Numbered from the stretch's first letter, positions 16,276 through 23,906 are shown. The stretch is DNA of 64,000 nt from VRUE01 sp963837695 (GCA_963837695.1 CAWINZ010000005.1:1798001-1862000), one strand, 5' to 3'. Notes: a model not told the origin generated them from the letters alone. Program-made: numbers and translations.

Positions 16276-16473
16276 ATGGAAACCGTGCGCGTCATCTATC
16301 ACCACGAAGCCGACGGCTGGTGGGCCGAGTCGCCCGATGTCGAGGGCTGGTCTGCCGCTGGCGACACCTATGAGGAGCTGGTCAAGCTCGTCGAAGAGGG
16401 CGTGTCGTTTGCCCTGGGTCACGCCGCCGAGTTGGAGCACTACGTGCCCGCGGGCGAGCACGTAGCTGCGTAG
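16276..16473 (+). CDS. hicB: HicB family antitoxin
   Basis: 65 residues. ATG 16276 is preferred because GGAGG lies 5 nt upstream; an earlier in-frame GTG has no such site. The sequence is the HicB partial RNase-H-like fold: VRVIYHHEADGWWAESPDVE then GWSAAGDTYEELVKLVEEGV. No DNA-binding C-domain is present, so repression of the operon may need the HicAB complex or another protein. It neutralises the HicA encoded directly upstream. Confidence 0.9.
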   Translation: METVRVIYHHEADGWWAESPDVEGWSAAGDTYEELVKLVEEGVSFALGHAAELEHYVPAGEHVAA

Positions 16474-16530
16474 GTAACGGCAAAGCTTTTGACATTTGAC
16501 CTCCTCTGTAGAGGTCGATGAATCCAGGGC

Positions 16531-17382
16531 CTAGCTATGGTCACGCTTGGACTGCTCGTAAAAATAGACCGCTAATCCGGCGGCTTCGAACAAGAGATCG
16601 CCTAGCTGCTGCGCATCGGCGCCGTGAGCGATCAGCCAGCCGCAGGTCCATGCGACCGAAAGCAGTGCCAAGACGAGAGAGGGGCTGAAGGGTGAGGATG
16701 ATGAGGGGGTCTCATCCGCGAAGGCGGTCTCTGCGTCCGGTGGATGCTCTACCCCCACGAGTTGCGAGAAGTCGAACATGATCCGCCGGTACTCGCCCAT
16801 CGGGTCTATCGCCATCCGCGCCTGATCCATGATCCGACGGGTGCCGAGGGGGTCGACAGGCTTCGTCCGCTCCAGGTAGCGGTGGTACCCCGCTGTCGGG
16901 TCCATGATCTTGCAGGTCTGCTCCATCGTCCTGCGGTAGCTCGCCAGGGGGTCGGTCGGTTTCGTTAACGCCTTGATCCGCCGGTACTCGCCCATCGGGT
17001 CTATCGCCATCCGCGCCTGATCCATGATCCGACGGGTGCCGAGGGGGTCGACAGGCTTCGTCCGCTCCAGGTAGCGGTGGTACCCCGCTGTCGGGTCCAT
17101 GATCTTGCAGGTCTGCTCCATCGTCCTGCGGTAGCTCGCCAGGGGGTCGGTCGGTTTCGTTAACGCCTTGATCCGCCGGTACTCGCCCATCGGGTCTATC
17201 GCCATCCGCGCCTGATCCATGATCCGACGGGTGCCGAGGGGGTCGAAAGGCTTCGTCCGCTCCAGGTAGCGCTGGTACCCCGCTGTCGGGTCCATGATCT
17301 TGCAGGTCTGCTCCATCGTCCTGCGGTAGCTCGCCAGGGGGTCCATGTTGTTGCCAAACGGGCTCGTTGCCATCACTTCCAT
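16531..17382 (-). CDS. Membrane-anchored protein of tandem 65-residue DP-repeats
   Basis: 283 residues from ATG 17382 (the frame extends 19 codons further). Residues about 12-205 are three near-identical copies of a 65-residue unit. Each unit consists of four 16-17-residue subunits beginning DPLASYRR, DPTAGY, DPLGTRR and DPMGEYRR. A Ser-rich linker then leads to two hydrophobic helices (LVLALLSVAWTCGWLIAHG and LGDLLFEAAGLAVYFYEQS), so the repeats are probably anchored to the membrane. I recognise no family. The near-identity of copies at DNA level suggests recent unit duplication or gene conversion. It sits just outside the first 61-bp att-like repeat. Confidence 0.65.
   Translation of the reverse strand: MEVMATSPFGNNMDPLASYRRTMEQTCKIMDPTAGYQRYLERTKPFDPLGTRRIMDQARMAIDPMGEYRRIKALTKPTDPLASYRRTMEQTCKIMDPTAGYHRYLERTKPVDPLGTRRIMDQARMAIDPMGEYRRIKALTKPTDPLASYRRTMEQTCKIMDPTAGYHRYLERTKPVDPLGTRRIMDQARMAIDPMGEYRRIMFDFSQLVGVEHPPDAETAFADETPSSSSPFSPSLVLALLSVAWTCGWLIAHGADAQQLGDLLFEAAGLAVYFYEQSKRDHS
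16781..17344 (-). repeat. 195-bp coding tandem repeat, about 2.9 units
   Basis: Units start at 16781, 16976 and 17171, exactly 195 bp (65 codons) apart and differing at only a few bases. They encode the DP-repeats of the overlapping gene. The absence of spacers and the frame-preserving period rule out a CRISPR array. Confidence 0.9.
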
Positions 17383-17526
17383 TGTACGGCGGCTATCCAC
17401 GGATTCCCGGCAAGACACGTTCGGCCCGGACTGGCGCATTTACTGGCGCATTGGCGGCGTCGCGAGGCTGCCAGGCCGCCCGGGTCGGTGCGGCCAGCGC
17501 CCCGTATTCCGCTCTAGCAAGCCCCA

Positions 17527-17587
17527 CCAACAGAAAACGCCCCACCGGGGAGGCGGGGCGTTTCTGGGGTTACTACAGGGAGGAGAG
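17527..17587. repeat. 61-bp att-like repeat, copy B
   Basis: Identical to 22009-22069 and 29876-29936. The left part is a hairpin (CAGAAAACGCCCC against GGGGCGTTTCTG) that could also terminate minus-strand transcripts. The right part is GGGGTTACTACAGGGAGG. Homology with copy C continues without gaps to 17702 (176 bp against 22184). Together with 17383-17526 and up to 17706 this fills an otherwise gene-free stretch. Confidence 0.85.
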
Positions 17588-17681
17588 TCCTGCGAGCACC
17601 CGCATGGCAGAGCGAAATCCGGCTTGCAGAGCCAGATCGGTCCCGGCTGAGTCCGGCTGTAACCGGTTATTTCCGTGCCTG

Positions 17682-17702
17682 ACTGTGGCACAACTGTGGC
17701 AC
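17682..17702 (+). repeat. Tandem ACTGTGGCAC arm-type site candidates
   Basis: ACTGTGGCAC occurs at 17682-17691 and again at 17693-17702. The same decamer pair (one base changed) is at 22164-22184 and a single copy at 29790-29799, always inside an att-like repeat. This is the distribution expected for integrase arm-binding sites. Confidence 0.5.
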
Positions 17703-17706
17703 CGAC

Positions 17707-18129
17707 TCAGCGGATCAACTGCACCTCGGCGGCAACATCGGCCTTGGCCCATGCGCGGTCGGTTGTGAGCGCGGGCACGCCCAGCCGGTCCGCCAAGGCG
17801 AGGCAGGCGCGGTCGGCGAGCGAGAGGCCTTGAGGCTTGGTGATGGGTCGCAACCGCCCGACCTCCATGCAGTCCGCGGCTGTGAGAGCTTCGATCCAAA
17901 GCACCACTTCGTCGCCGGTCACGCTGAGGCGGCTGGCAACCCGCTCGGGGTCGTCGCCTTCGCCCGCAACCTTGGAAAGAACCTCGGCCCAGTTGACGAC
18001 GCAGATCGTCGTTCCGGCCGCAATGGCATCTACGACAGCCGAGGAGCCCTCCTCGTCGTGCAGCAGAGCGATGACGGCCGAGGCGTCGAGCACCGAGGTC
18101 GGCGCTCGTGACGCCTCAGCGTCCGGCAC
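17707..18129 (-). CDS. PIN-domain toxin (VapC-like)
   Basis: 140 residues. PIN-domain nuclease acids appear in order: VLDASAVIALLHDE (Asp15), NWAEVLSKV (Glu), LSLADRACLALA (Asp) and ALTTDRAW (Asp). VapC toxins are Mg-dependent ribonucleases, commonly attacking tRNA or rRNA. The start overlaps the end of the upstream antitoxin frame by 14 bp. The pair lies immediately inside att-like copy B, as another VapBC pair lies inside copy C. Confidence 0.88.
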   Translation of the reverse strand: MPDAEASRAPTSVLDASAVIALLHDEEGSSAVVDAIAAGTTICVVNWAEVLSKVAGEGDDPERVASRLSVTGDEVVLWIEALTAADCMEVGRLRPITKPQGLSLADRACLALADRLGVPALTTDRAWAKADVAAEVQLIR

Positions 18130-18304
18130 GACCCTGGCGGGCTTCTTCCTCGCGATCCTCAGCTCGCGCTTCCGCCCGACGCTCGGCGATCAACTCATCG
18201 CTGAACGACCTGCTGGGGTCGCGACCGAGCATCCCCCGCGCACGCTCGGCAGCGGCACGACGCCGCTCGGCCTCTGATTTTGCGAGCTTCGTAGCTTGAG
18301 CCAT
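18116..18304 (-). CDS. VapB-like antitoxin
   Basis: 62 residues from the ATG at 18304; an upstream extension of 45 codons has no antitoxin character. The product is a charged helical protein (LAKSEAERRRAAAERARGML...FSDELIAERRAEA) whose C-terminal half should wrap the PIN toxin encoded next. It lacks an obvious ribbon-helix-helix, so DNA binding is uncertain. Assignment rests on size, overlap with vapC and composition. Confidence 0.7.
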   Translation of the reverse strand: MAQATKLAKSEAERRRAAAERARGMLGRDPSRSFSDELIAERRAEARAEDREEEARQGRAGR

Positions 18305-18448
18305 ATCTAGATGGTAGCGGTCACCACGGCGCGTTCTCGACCGCGCGAAGTGGACCCCCCAGACGACCGTCAGCACAGGGTGATCGTTGGCTCGCCTCGC
18401 TCCCAGCGCCGGGTCGGGCGTTTCGGCCGCTGGGAGCATCGACTCGGA

Positions 18449-18667
18449 CTATTCCTTGCGGTATTCGAGGTTCCCCTTGATCACGCGGTTGAGATAGCTG
18501 CCAACCGAAGGGGCATTGAGGAGGTCGTGGAAGGTGGTTTCGTCAGCATTGGAATAGACGTAGGTGTCGCCGCTGAGGAAGCGGACCCAAATCTCCCGCT
18601 CGCTCTCGTCAAAGCCGACGGCCTCGACGTTTGACGAATCAACCATATGCATCTCGGGTTCAGGCAT
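18449..18667 (-). CDS. KTSC domain protein
   Basis: 72 residues, MVDSSNVEAVGFDESEREIW then VRFLSGDTYVYSN...APSVGSYLNRVIKGNLEYRKE, which is the KTSC-domain pattern (small beta-strand protein of unknown role). It is transcribed in the same direction as the HerA-like gene, 36 bp after its stop, and so is probably the third gene of the SIR2-HerA operon. Whether it takes part in defence or is a passenger is unknown. Confidence 0.8.
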   Translation of the reverse strand: MPEPEMHMVDSSNVEAVGFDESEREIWVRFLSGDTYVYSNADETTFHDLLNAPSVGSYLNRVIKGNLEYRKE

Positions 18668-18703
18668 CGGGTCCTTTCCTTGGCTTCTTCTTTGCTGCTT
18701 TGG

Positions 18704-20551
18704 TTAATTGGGAGCTGGCGGGTCGATTGCAGCCGAGGTCGATTGACGGCGCCAGTTCTTGACCGCCCCGGCGTACAGAGCGGGGTTAGGGCGCTTGGGC
18801 TGCTGCCAGGCTTTGGGTAAAGGCGGGTCATCGCCGATCGGCTTGCGGGCGGCCTTTCGAACGCGGATGCGCGAAGGCACTTGAAGGGCATCGCCGAGAA
18901 CGAGTGCCTCCCCGGTGCGAAGAGACGGCAATAGGTCGACGAGGCCGCCCAAATCGTCGGGGACCATACCGGCCACAGCGCCCCTGTCTGATCCGCTCGT
19001 GACGCGGAGAGCGATCATCGTGCCGCACTGGCTGAGCACGGCGGAGTCAATGTCTGACGGACGTTGAGTGACAACCATCAAGCCGACCCCGTACTTGCGG
19101 CCCTCCTTGGCAATACGCGACACGACGCGATGGGCTGCGGTGTGATCGTCGGCCGGGAGAAAGCGATGGGCCTCCTCAAGGATGATCAGAAGGGGTTGTT
19201 GGCGCCCACCAACGGAAAGCTCCATTGCCCAGAAAAGGGCATCGTAGATTAGACGAAGCATCGTTCCGACAACCGTGCCAACGACCTCGGGTGGCAGGCC
19301 GGATACATCGAGAACGGAAACGGGGCGCTCGCTGCCGATCCAAGTAGCAAGCAGGGTGTCGAGGTCGGCCTTGACCTTGCCTTCAAGGTCGGGGTGCCGA
19401 TCATCATCGCGGTCGAACATAAAGCGGAAGCGAGTGTCGGTGAGACGCGAGTGCAGGAGGTCGACCTGTTTGGTGATCGGCAGCCGGGACTTGTTGAGAT
19501 AAGGAGCAGCGGAGCCAAGGGCGGCAGGCGGGTACTCCGGCGGGATCAGTTTGGTGGGGTCGCCAGTCTTGAATGGCTTGCAGCGAGTGGCGTCATTCTG
19601 ATCCGTGTTTTTTTCGAAAGTCATGCGCTGCTGATCCTCAAGGTCAAACCAAAACTGCTCAATACTGAAGGGGACCGGAGAGTCAGCGGTGATCGTCTCT
19701 GGCGGTGGCGGGTCAGCGAGGTGGACAGCAGCGGCCTTCTTCATCTCGGCGACCTTGTCGCGCAATGCGGCTTCGACGTGAGGTGCCATAGCGCCCATGG
19801 TGAGGCCGATCAGCTCATCGAAAGGCAACGCCCAGAAAGGCACCCGCAGTTCGGTCTTGCCAGCGGGTGCGGCGACGCCAGTGTGGATGACATTGCCAGC
19901 TTGGCCGACCACGTCGGCGTACTCACCGTGGGCATCGATGACGAGGGTGCGAGAGGTTGGGAGATTGGTCGAGGCGAGGGCCTCGAGGACGATGGCAACG
20001 AGGTTTGACTTTCCCGCGCCAGTAGAGCCAACGACCGAGCAGTGACGACTAACCAGCGTAGAAAGTTGCAGACGGGCAGGCAAGCCGGCTGCGCTTGCGA
20101 CTTGGCCCACGACGAGCGAATCATTATCGCCACGGCCAGCGTAGATCACTCTGAGGTCATCGGGCGTGACGAGATGCACCTCGTCGCCGACCGTGGGGTA
20201 CTGGCCGACGCCGCGGTCAAAGGAGCCGCCGAGGGCCTCGCCGAAAAGTGAGATCGTTAGCCAGCGATAGCTATCCGCTCGCCCCTGCTCCTCCTCTATG
20301 GTTGGCGTGGAGATCGCCTCAGTCGGAAGTGGTGGGGCTGCGTCGGCACCAACCTGAGTGCAGACTCCATAGAGGCTGGTGTAGCCAAGGGGAATGCGAA
20401 GGAAGGCGCCTAGCTGACCCACCCGGTAAGACTCGCCATCAACGAGGACAAGGGTTGAGGGGAGGCCGATGAGGCGGATACGGACTGACCCGCCCAGGAC
20501 AGATGCCACGCGACCGACGAAGGTCGGGCCGAGGCCCCCGTCCTCACTCAT
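18704..20551 (-). CDS. HerA-like AAA ATPase (DUF87) of a SIR2-HerA defence pair
   Basis: 615 residues from ATG 20551, which overlaps the SIR2 stop; a TTG at 20566 would add five residues. An N-terminal HAS-barrel-like beta domain (FVGRVASVLGG...VHLVTPDDLRVIYAG) is followed by Walker A GSTGAGKSN (about 175-182), Walker B PLLIILEEAHRFLP and the arginine-finger region VVSRIAKEGRKYGVGLMVVT, all typical of HerA/FtsK-type hexameric translocases. Partnered with a SIR2 protein this is the Nezha/SIR2-HerA arrangement, in which a large SIR2-HerA complex depletes NAD+ or cleaves nucleic acid during phage infection. Confidence 0.9.
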   Translation of the reverse strand: MSEDGGLGPTFVGRVASVLGGSVRIRLIGLPSTLVLVDGESYRVGQLGAFLRIPLGYTSLYGVCTQVGADAAPPLPTEAISTPTIEEEQGRADSYRWLTISLFGEALGGSFDRGVGQYPTVGDEVHLVTPDDLRVIYAGRGDNDSLVVGQVASAAGLPARLQLSTLVSRHCSVVGSTGAGKSNLVAIVLEALASTNLPTSRTLVIDAHGEYADVVGQAGNVIHTGVAAPAGKTELRVPFWALPFDELIGLTMGAMAPHVEAALRDKVAEMKKAAAVHLADPPPPETITADSPVPFSIEQFWFDLEDQQRMTFEKNTDQNDATRCKPFKTGDPTKLIPPEYPPAALGSAAPYLNKSRLPITKQVDLLHSRLTDTRFRFMFDRDDDRHPDLEGKVKADLDTLLATWIGSERPVSVLDVSGLPPEVVGTVVGTMLRLIYDALFWAMELSVGGRQQPLLIILEEAHRFLPADDHTAAHRVVSRIAKEGRKYGVGLMVVTQRPSDIDSAVLSQCGTMIALRVTSGSDRGAVAGMVPDDLGGLVDLLPSLRTGEALVLGDALQVPSRIRVRKAARKPIGDDPPLPKAWQQPKRPNPALYAGAVKNWRRQSTSAAIDPPAPN

Positions 20552-21803
20552 TGCGCTCGCCGACAAGCGAGGAAAGGAAATCGGCGAAGTAGATGAAATT
20601 ACCCAGGCGGAAACGGCCCAACGTGGCAGCTTGTTCTGGCTCGGGGGCAGCGTTTGAATCGAAGGCTATGTCGAGCAGGGCGGCAGTGCTGTCGGTGACG
20701 GCTTCATTCAGTCGCCAGGGGGCCCGGACTCCCCCGACAACGGCAGTCTCGGGTCCGTAGACGAGGAGATTGGGCAGGGCAGTCGCGCGGGTGATCAGCG
20801 GATGGCTGTCTGCGAGCTCCTCGAACTGAATGGCGAAGACGTGAGCGCGATCACGGGAATCAAGGGCATCGAACACGATCTCGTTGATGTGCTGGTCGCC
20901 GAAGGAGTAGCCGAGGACGACGAGCAGGGCGCCGCCGGGGTCGTCGAGAAGGTGGCCGAGGTGGTCAAGGATGGAGGCGTACGGCTGCTTGCGAGACTCG
21001 TCGTACTTATGGAGAGACGGGAAGATCAGCTCTCCGCCGCCAGACTCCGCACCGCGGACGATGCGGTCGCTGCGATCAGCAAATGACTGCATCGACCAGT
21101 TGATCGAGCCGTGCAGCTTCCAAAGGCGGGTCCAGGTCGGTCCCGGCATGGAGCTTGAGCGTGCGAGTGAGGCGGCTGAGAAGAAGGGGCGGCGCGCACC
21201 GACGAAGCCGTCGAAGACGGAGAGATGCTCGTCCTCAAGGGCACGCTCGAAGAGGGTGTCGTAGTTGGTGGTGAAGAGCTCGATTGCCGTGGCCCGGCCG
21301 AGACGGCTGATCCAGCGCGAGAACTGATGGTGAGGCAGCCGCTCGGGGATTCGATTCTCAGCTGGGAGGGCAGCTTTGGCGATCGTGGCGCGGATCTTCT
21401 CCTCCACAGCAACGAGCTTCTTGCGGTCGAGGCCAGCGATTACATCGCCGTCTCCGATCGCTGAGAGCTTAGTTCGAACCGCAGAAAGGATGTCCTCGAC
21501 ATTCACCGGACGCGCGATGGTCGGGGGCTTGGCGGTCTTGGCGGCCTCCTTGAGCACGGCCTCGCATTCGGCGCGTATCGAGTCGTACGCGGCGGCATGT
21601 TTATCGCCGAGTGCGGCAACTGCCTCTCGACAGGTCTTGCTGAGTTCAGTCACCGTCGGGACCAGTGGCTCTTCGTCGGAGTCCAGGATCGCGGCAGAAG
21701 TCCCAGCACCAATGAGGAAGGCGAGACGGCCCTCATGGGAGCCGAGGTGTTCACGAATCTTTTCTACCTCGCGGCGAGGGTCATGGGCTTGGGTAGCACT
21801 CAT
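20544..21803 (-). CDS. SIR2-family NADase-like effector of a SIR2-HerA defence pair
   Basis: 419 residues from ATG 21803 (the frame extends 46 codons upstream without domain content). The SIR2 nucleotide site GAGTSAAIL is at residues 32-40, TTNYDTLFE at 178-186, and the catalytic His in KLHGSINWS at 231. Near the C-terminus VVLGYSFGDQHINEIVFDAL matches SIR2-like (not deacetylase) defence proteins. It overlaps the HerA gene by 8 bp, so the subunits are co-translated. Known relatives abort phage infection by destroying NAD+. The activity here is inferred. Confidence 0.9.
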   Translation of the reverse strand: MSATQAHDPRREVEKIREHLGSHEGRLAFLIGAGTSAAILDSDEEPLVPTVTELSKTCREAVAALGDKHAAAYDSIRAECEAVLKEAAKTAKPPTIARPVNVEDILSAVRTKLSAIGDGDVIAGLDRKKLVAVEEKIRATIAKAALPAENRIPERLPHHQFSRWISRLGRATAIELFTTNYDTLFERALEDEHLSVFDGFVGARRPFFSAASLARSSSMPGPTWTRLWKLHGSINWSMQSFADRSDRIVRGAESGGGELIFPSLHKYDESRKQPYASILDHLGHLLDDPGGALLVVLGYSFGDQHINEIVFDALDSRDRAHVFAIQFEELADSHPLITRATALPNLLVYGPETAVVGGVRAPWRLNEAVTDSTAALLDIAFDSNAAPEPEQAATLGRFRLGNFIYFADFLSSLVGERNE

Positions 21804-22008
21804 GGAAAACCGGGGACCAGATAGCAAATAAGTGGAACGGGCGAGCACGGCAGCGTACCGATTGGCTGGGAACGCCGCGTCTCTCACGTCACGGAGATCA
21901 AGCCGACCCAACGAGTCGATTGCTGGGACTGGCTGAGTCATTTCGCCGTCCCGGTCGCCGACCCCGGGCGGGTCGCAAGCGCCCGCATTCCGCTTGCCAG
22001 AGCCCTCT

Positions 22009-22069
22009 CCAACAGAAAACGCCCCACCGGGGAGGCGGGGCGTTTCTGGGGTTACTACAGGGAGGAGAG
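22009..22069. repeat. 61-bp att-like repeat, copy C
   Basis: Identical to copies at 17527 and 29876; it shares its right flank with copy B (to 22184) and its immediate left flank (AGCCCTCTCCAACAG) with the copy at 29876. It is the internal junction between the defence module and the integrase-bearing module. Nothing else is visible in the gene-free 21804-22195. Confidence 0.85.
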
Positions 22070-22163
22070 TCCTGCGAGCACCCGCATGGCTGAGCGGAAT
22101 CCCGCTTGCAAAGCCAAATTTGATCCGACTGAGTCCGGTTGTAACCGGCTATTTCCGTGCCCG

Positions 22164-22184
22164 ACTGTGGCACGACTGTGGGAC
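22164..22184 (+). repeat. Tandem ACTGTGG arm-type site candidates
   Basis: ACTGTGGCAC at 22164-22173 and ACTGTGGGAC at 22175-22184 occupy the same place relative to copy C as the pair at 17682 does to copy B. Confidence 0.5.
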
Positions 22185-22195
22185 GGGAGCCAGGC

Positions 22196-22618
22196 TTACG
22201 GTCCTGATGGCAGCAACTCCAACCCCTCAACGTGGCGGGGTCGCATCGTGCCGAAATGGCGATGGTCGAGCGTCGCGAGCTTTGACTCGCTCAGCCGCTC
22301 TGTGAGGGCCAGGACGCTGGCGTCCACGATGCCGACCTTTAGGTCGGCGTAGGTGCGCTGAAGCTCCAAACAGCGCTCCAGATCCTCGCGGCTTGGGTGC
22401 TCGACGCCATATGCGCCATCGAGCACGTCCTGAAGGAAGGAGAGCCAGACATCGGCGGTGAGCCGTTCGTGGCACCAGTAGTCAAGCTCGGCGAGGACCA
22501 GCGCGGGGAGGACGAGATCCTCGTGCGACTCGGCGATCAGCCTCGCGCAGCGCTCATGGTCGGGATCGGCGGCGTCGAGCGCCGCCAGGAGCGCGCTGGT
22601 ATCAAGAACCAGCGCCAC
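22196..22618 (-). CDS. PIN-domain toxin (VapC-like)
   Basis: 140 residues starting at a GTG that abuts the upstream antitoxin stop (TAGGTG). The PIN acids are in LVLDTSALLAALD (Asp6), LVLAELDYW (Glu), VGIVDASVLALTE (Asp) and LATLDHRHF (Asp). It is not closely similar to the VapC at 17707, so the parallel positions next to att-like repeats B and C reflect a repeated arrangement, not simple duplication. Confidence 0.9.
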   Translation of the reverse strand: MALVLDTSALLAALDAADPDHERCARLIAESHEDLVLPALVLAELDYWCHERLTADVWLSFLQDVLDGAYGVEHPSREDLERCLELQRTYADLKVGIVDASVLALTERLSESKLATLDHRHFGTMRPRHVEGLELLPSGP

Positions 22619-22828
22619 CTAAGCTGGCGGTCGGGCGACCGGCTCGGCGGCGGTTTGCGCGGCGCTCAAGCCATCGGTCGAGCGCCCTAGGCCTAGCCGA
22701 GGAGAATGCGCTCGCGCGACCACGTCGCCCTCGCCCTCGCGCCGGGAGACGATGAACTTAAGCACCGGCTCGACTTCGGACTCGGGAAGTTCGTCAAGCA
22801 AGCGATGGACCTTCTCGCGGGTCGTCAT
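22619..22828 (-). CDS. VapB-like antitoxin
   Basis: 69 residues, MTTREKVHRLLDELPESEVE then PVLKFIVSRREGEG. The N-terminal helix pair resembles short antitoxins that begin with a REKVHRLLDELPE motif, and the C-terminal Pro/Ala tail would contact the PIN toxin. Translation is directly coupled to the downstream vapC. Confidence 0.75.
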   Translation of the reverse strand: MTTREKVHRLLDELPESEVEPVLKFIVSRREGEGDVVARAHSPRLGLGRSTDGLSAAQTAAEPVARPPA

Positions 22829-22934
22829 GCCTAAAGGGTAACGCCCGCTTCCGCGGATGGCCGGCGTCGAGGTCAGCGGAACGGCTGGCGCTCGAAAACA
22901 TCTTCGTTCGCCGGCTTGCTCAGTCGCCCGCCCT

Positions 22935-23048
22935 CCGACCTACCTGCGATTGAAGCACCGGATCACCGGCAGTCAACCCCCGTCGGGGGTCGGGCGCGGA
23001 GCGCCCTTGACTGCCGGTGATCCGGTGCTATTGCTGCAAGTAGGTCGG
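22935..23048. other. Cloverleaf/cruciform element, copy 1
   Basis: The outer stem CCGACCTAC/GTAGGTCGG (22935-22943 with 23040-23048) encloses a perfect 22-bp stem (22955-22976 with 23007-23028). That stem is capped by two hairpins, CCCCC-GTC-GGGGG (22977-22989) and GGGCGC-GGA-GCGCCC (22992-23006). The same architecture and core recur at 57347-57462 in the other element with a different stem sequence. It lies in the non-coding stretch between vapB and the 23075 gene. Candidates are an origin of transfer or replication, or a structured RNA. Confidence 0.8.
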
Positions 23049-23074
23049 CGGGTCAAGTGAAGCAGTGCAAGCAT

Positions 23075-23734
23075 TCACGGCTGCTGACCCAAGGCCTCCT
23101 CGGCCCCGATGCTGATTGCTCGCGCTTTCAGCAGGCCGAGGGCGGAATTCCACTCTGCGGTGCTATGGCTTTGGCTCGAGTTCCTCCAGGCGGCGAGCAA
23201 TCTCGTCACAACAGGATCGCCGCCGGGGGCGATTCGCTCCAAGTCTTCTACCAACGCGACTAAGAGGTCAGCTTGAGTGTCGGTCGGCCCGTAGTCGCCA
23301 ATTGACGTTGACGAGAGGGCCTCGGCTTGTCGCGCGATCGATTGCATTCTGGTCGAAACGGCCTGCTGGCCTCCGCTTACGGCAGCGAGCTGCTCGCGAA
23401 GCTCGCGTTTTTCGGCCTCTGCTTTTTCCTCAATCTCAACTGCTCGCCGCGTCGCCTCAGACTCATGTCTCCGCGCCTCATCCAAGGCGCCCCGCATTCG
23501 CTCCATCTGTCCGTTCGATGCGCTCCCGATGAAGGCGGGTACGGCGAATGCCACGACGACGACAGCAGCAAAGAGCCACGCTGGCACGGTGCCGTGAACG
23601 AATGCACCGGCTACCACGACACCGAGTGCAAATAAACCCCAAGTAGCGTTTCCGACCACCCCGTCCAGGGCCGATTGGGCGAGTCTCCTTGCCAGGCTTT
23701 TGGAGTCAGTCGCTGGCTGTCGATCGTCTGTCAC
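23075..23734 (-). CDS. Two-TM coiled-coil protein of unknown function
   Basis: 219 residues from GTG 23734. A longer frame to 23959 is Pro/Arg-rich and crosses a perfect inverted repeat, so the shorter start is preferred. Two hydrophobic helices (GLFALGVVVAGAFV and WLFAAVVVVAFAVPAFIG) are followed by a long charged coiled coil (MRGALDEARRHESEATRRAV and onward) and a helical C-terminus. This is a membrane-anchored coiled-coil protein of the mobile module. It could be a mobilisation or maintenance factor, but I recognise no family. Confidence 0.55.
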   Translation of the reverse strand: MTDDRQPATDSKSLARRLAQSALDGVVGNATWGLFALGVVVAGAFVHGTVPAWLFAAVVVVAFAVPAFIGSASNGQMERMRGALDEARRHESEATRRAVEIEEKAEAEKRELREQLAAVSGGQQAVSTRMQSIARQAEALSSTSIGDYGPTDTQADLLVALVEDLERIAPGGDPVVTRLLAAWRNSSQSHSTAEWNSALGLLKARAISIGAEEALGQQP

Positions 23735-23842
23735 ATTGGGGACCGTAACCTCGGCGTCCGACGCATTAGACGATGACCTGGGTGGATGAAACCGTGGATC
23801 GCCAGTCCACCCCCGCGCCGCTTGCCAGAGGGGTTTGAGAGG

Positions 23843-23906
23843 GAACTCAGCCGCCGACCCCGCCCACCCACCATTCGGTGTCCGACCGGGGTCGGCGGCT
23901 GAGTTC
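23843..23906. repeat. Perfect 19-bp inverted repeat upstream of the replication-relaxation-like gene
   Basis: GAACTCAGCCGCCGACCCC at 23843-23861 is exactly reverse-complemented at 23888-23906 with a 26-bp loop. It lies 80 bp before the gene at 23987 in the divergent intergenic region. It is a possible operator, origin or nick-site hairpin. Confidence 0.7.

Noticed and set aside
16781..17344. Tandem repeats as a possible CRISPR array
   Set aside because: The 195-bp units are contiguous, without spacers, and keep the reading frame of a protein.
17440..17691. Minus-strand ORF over repeat B (and the similar one at 21898-22230)
   Set aside because: The similarity between them is the att-like repeat itself read in one frame; no signal of a real protein.
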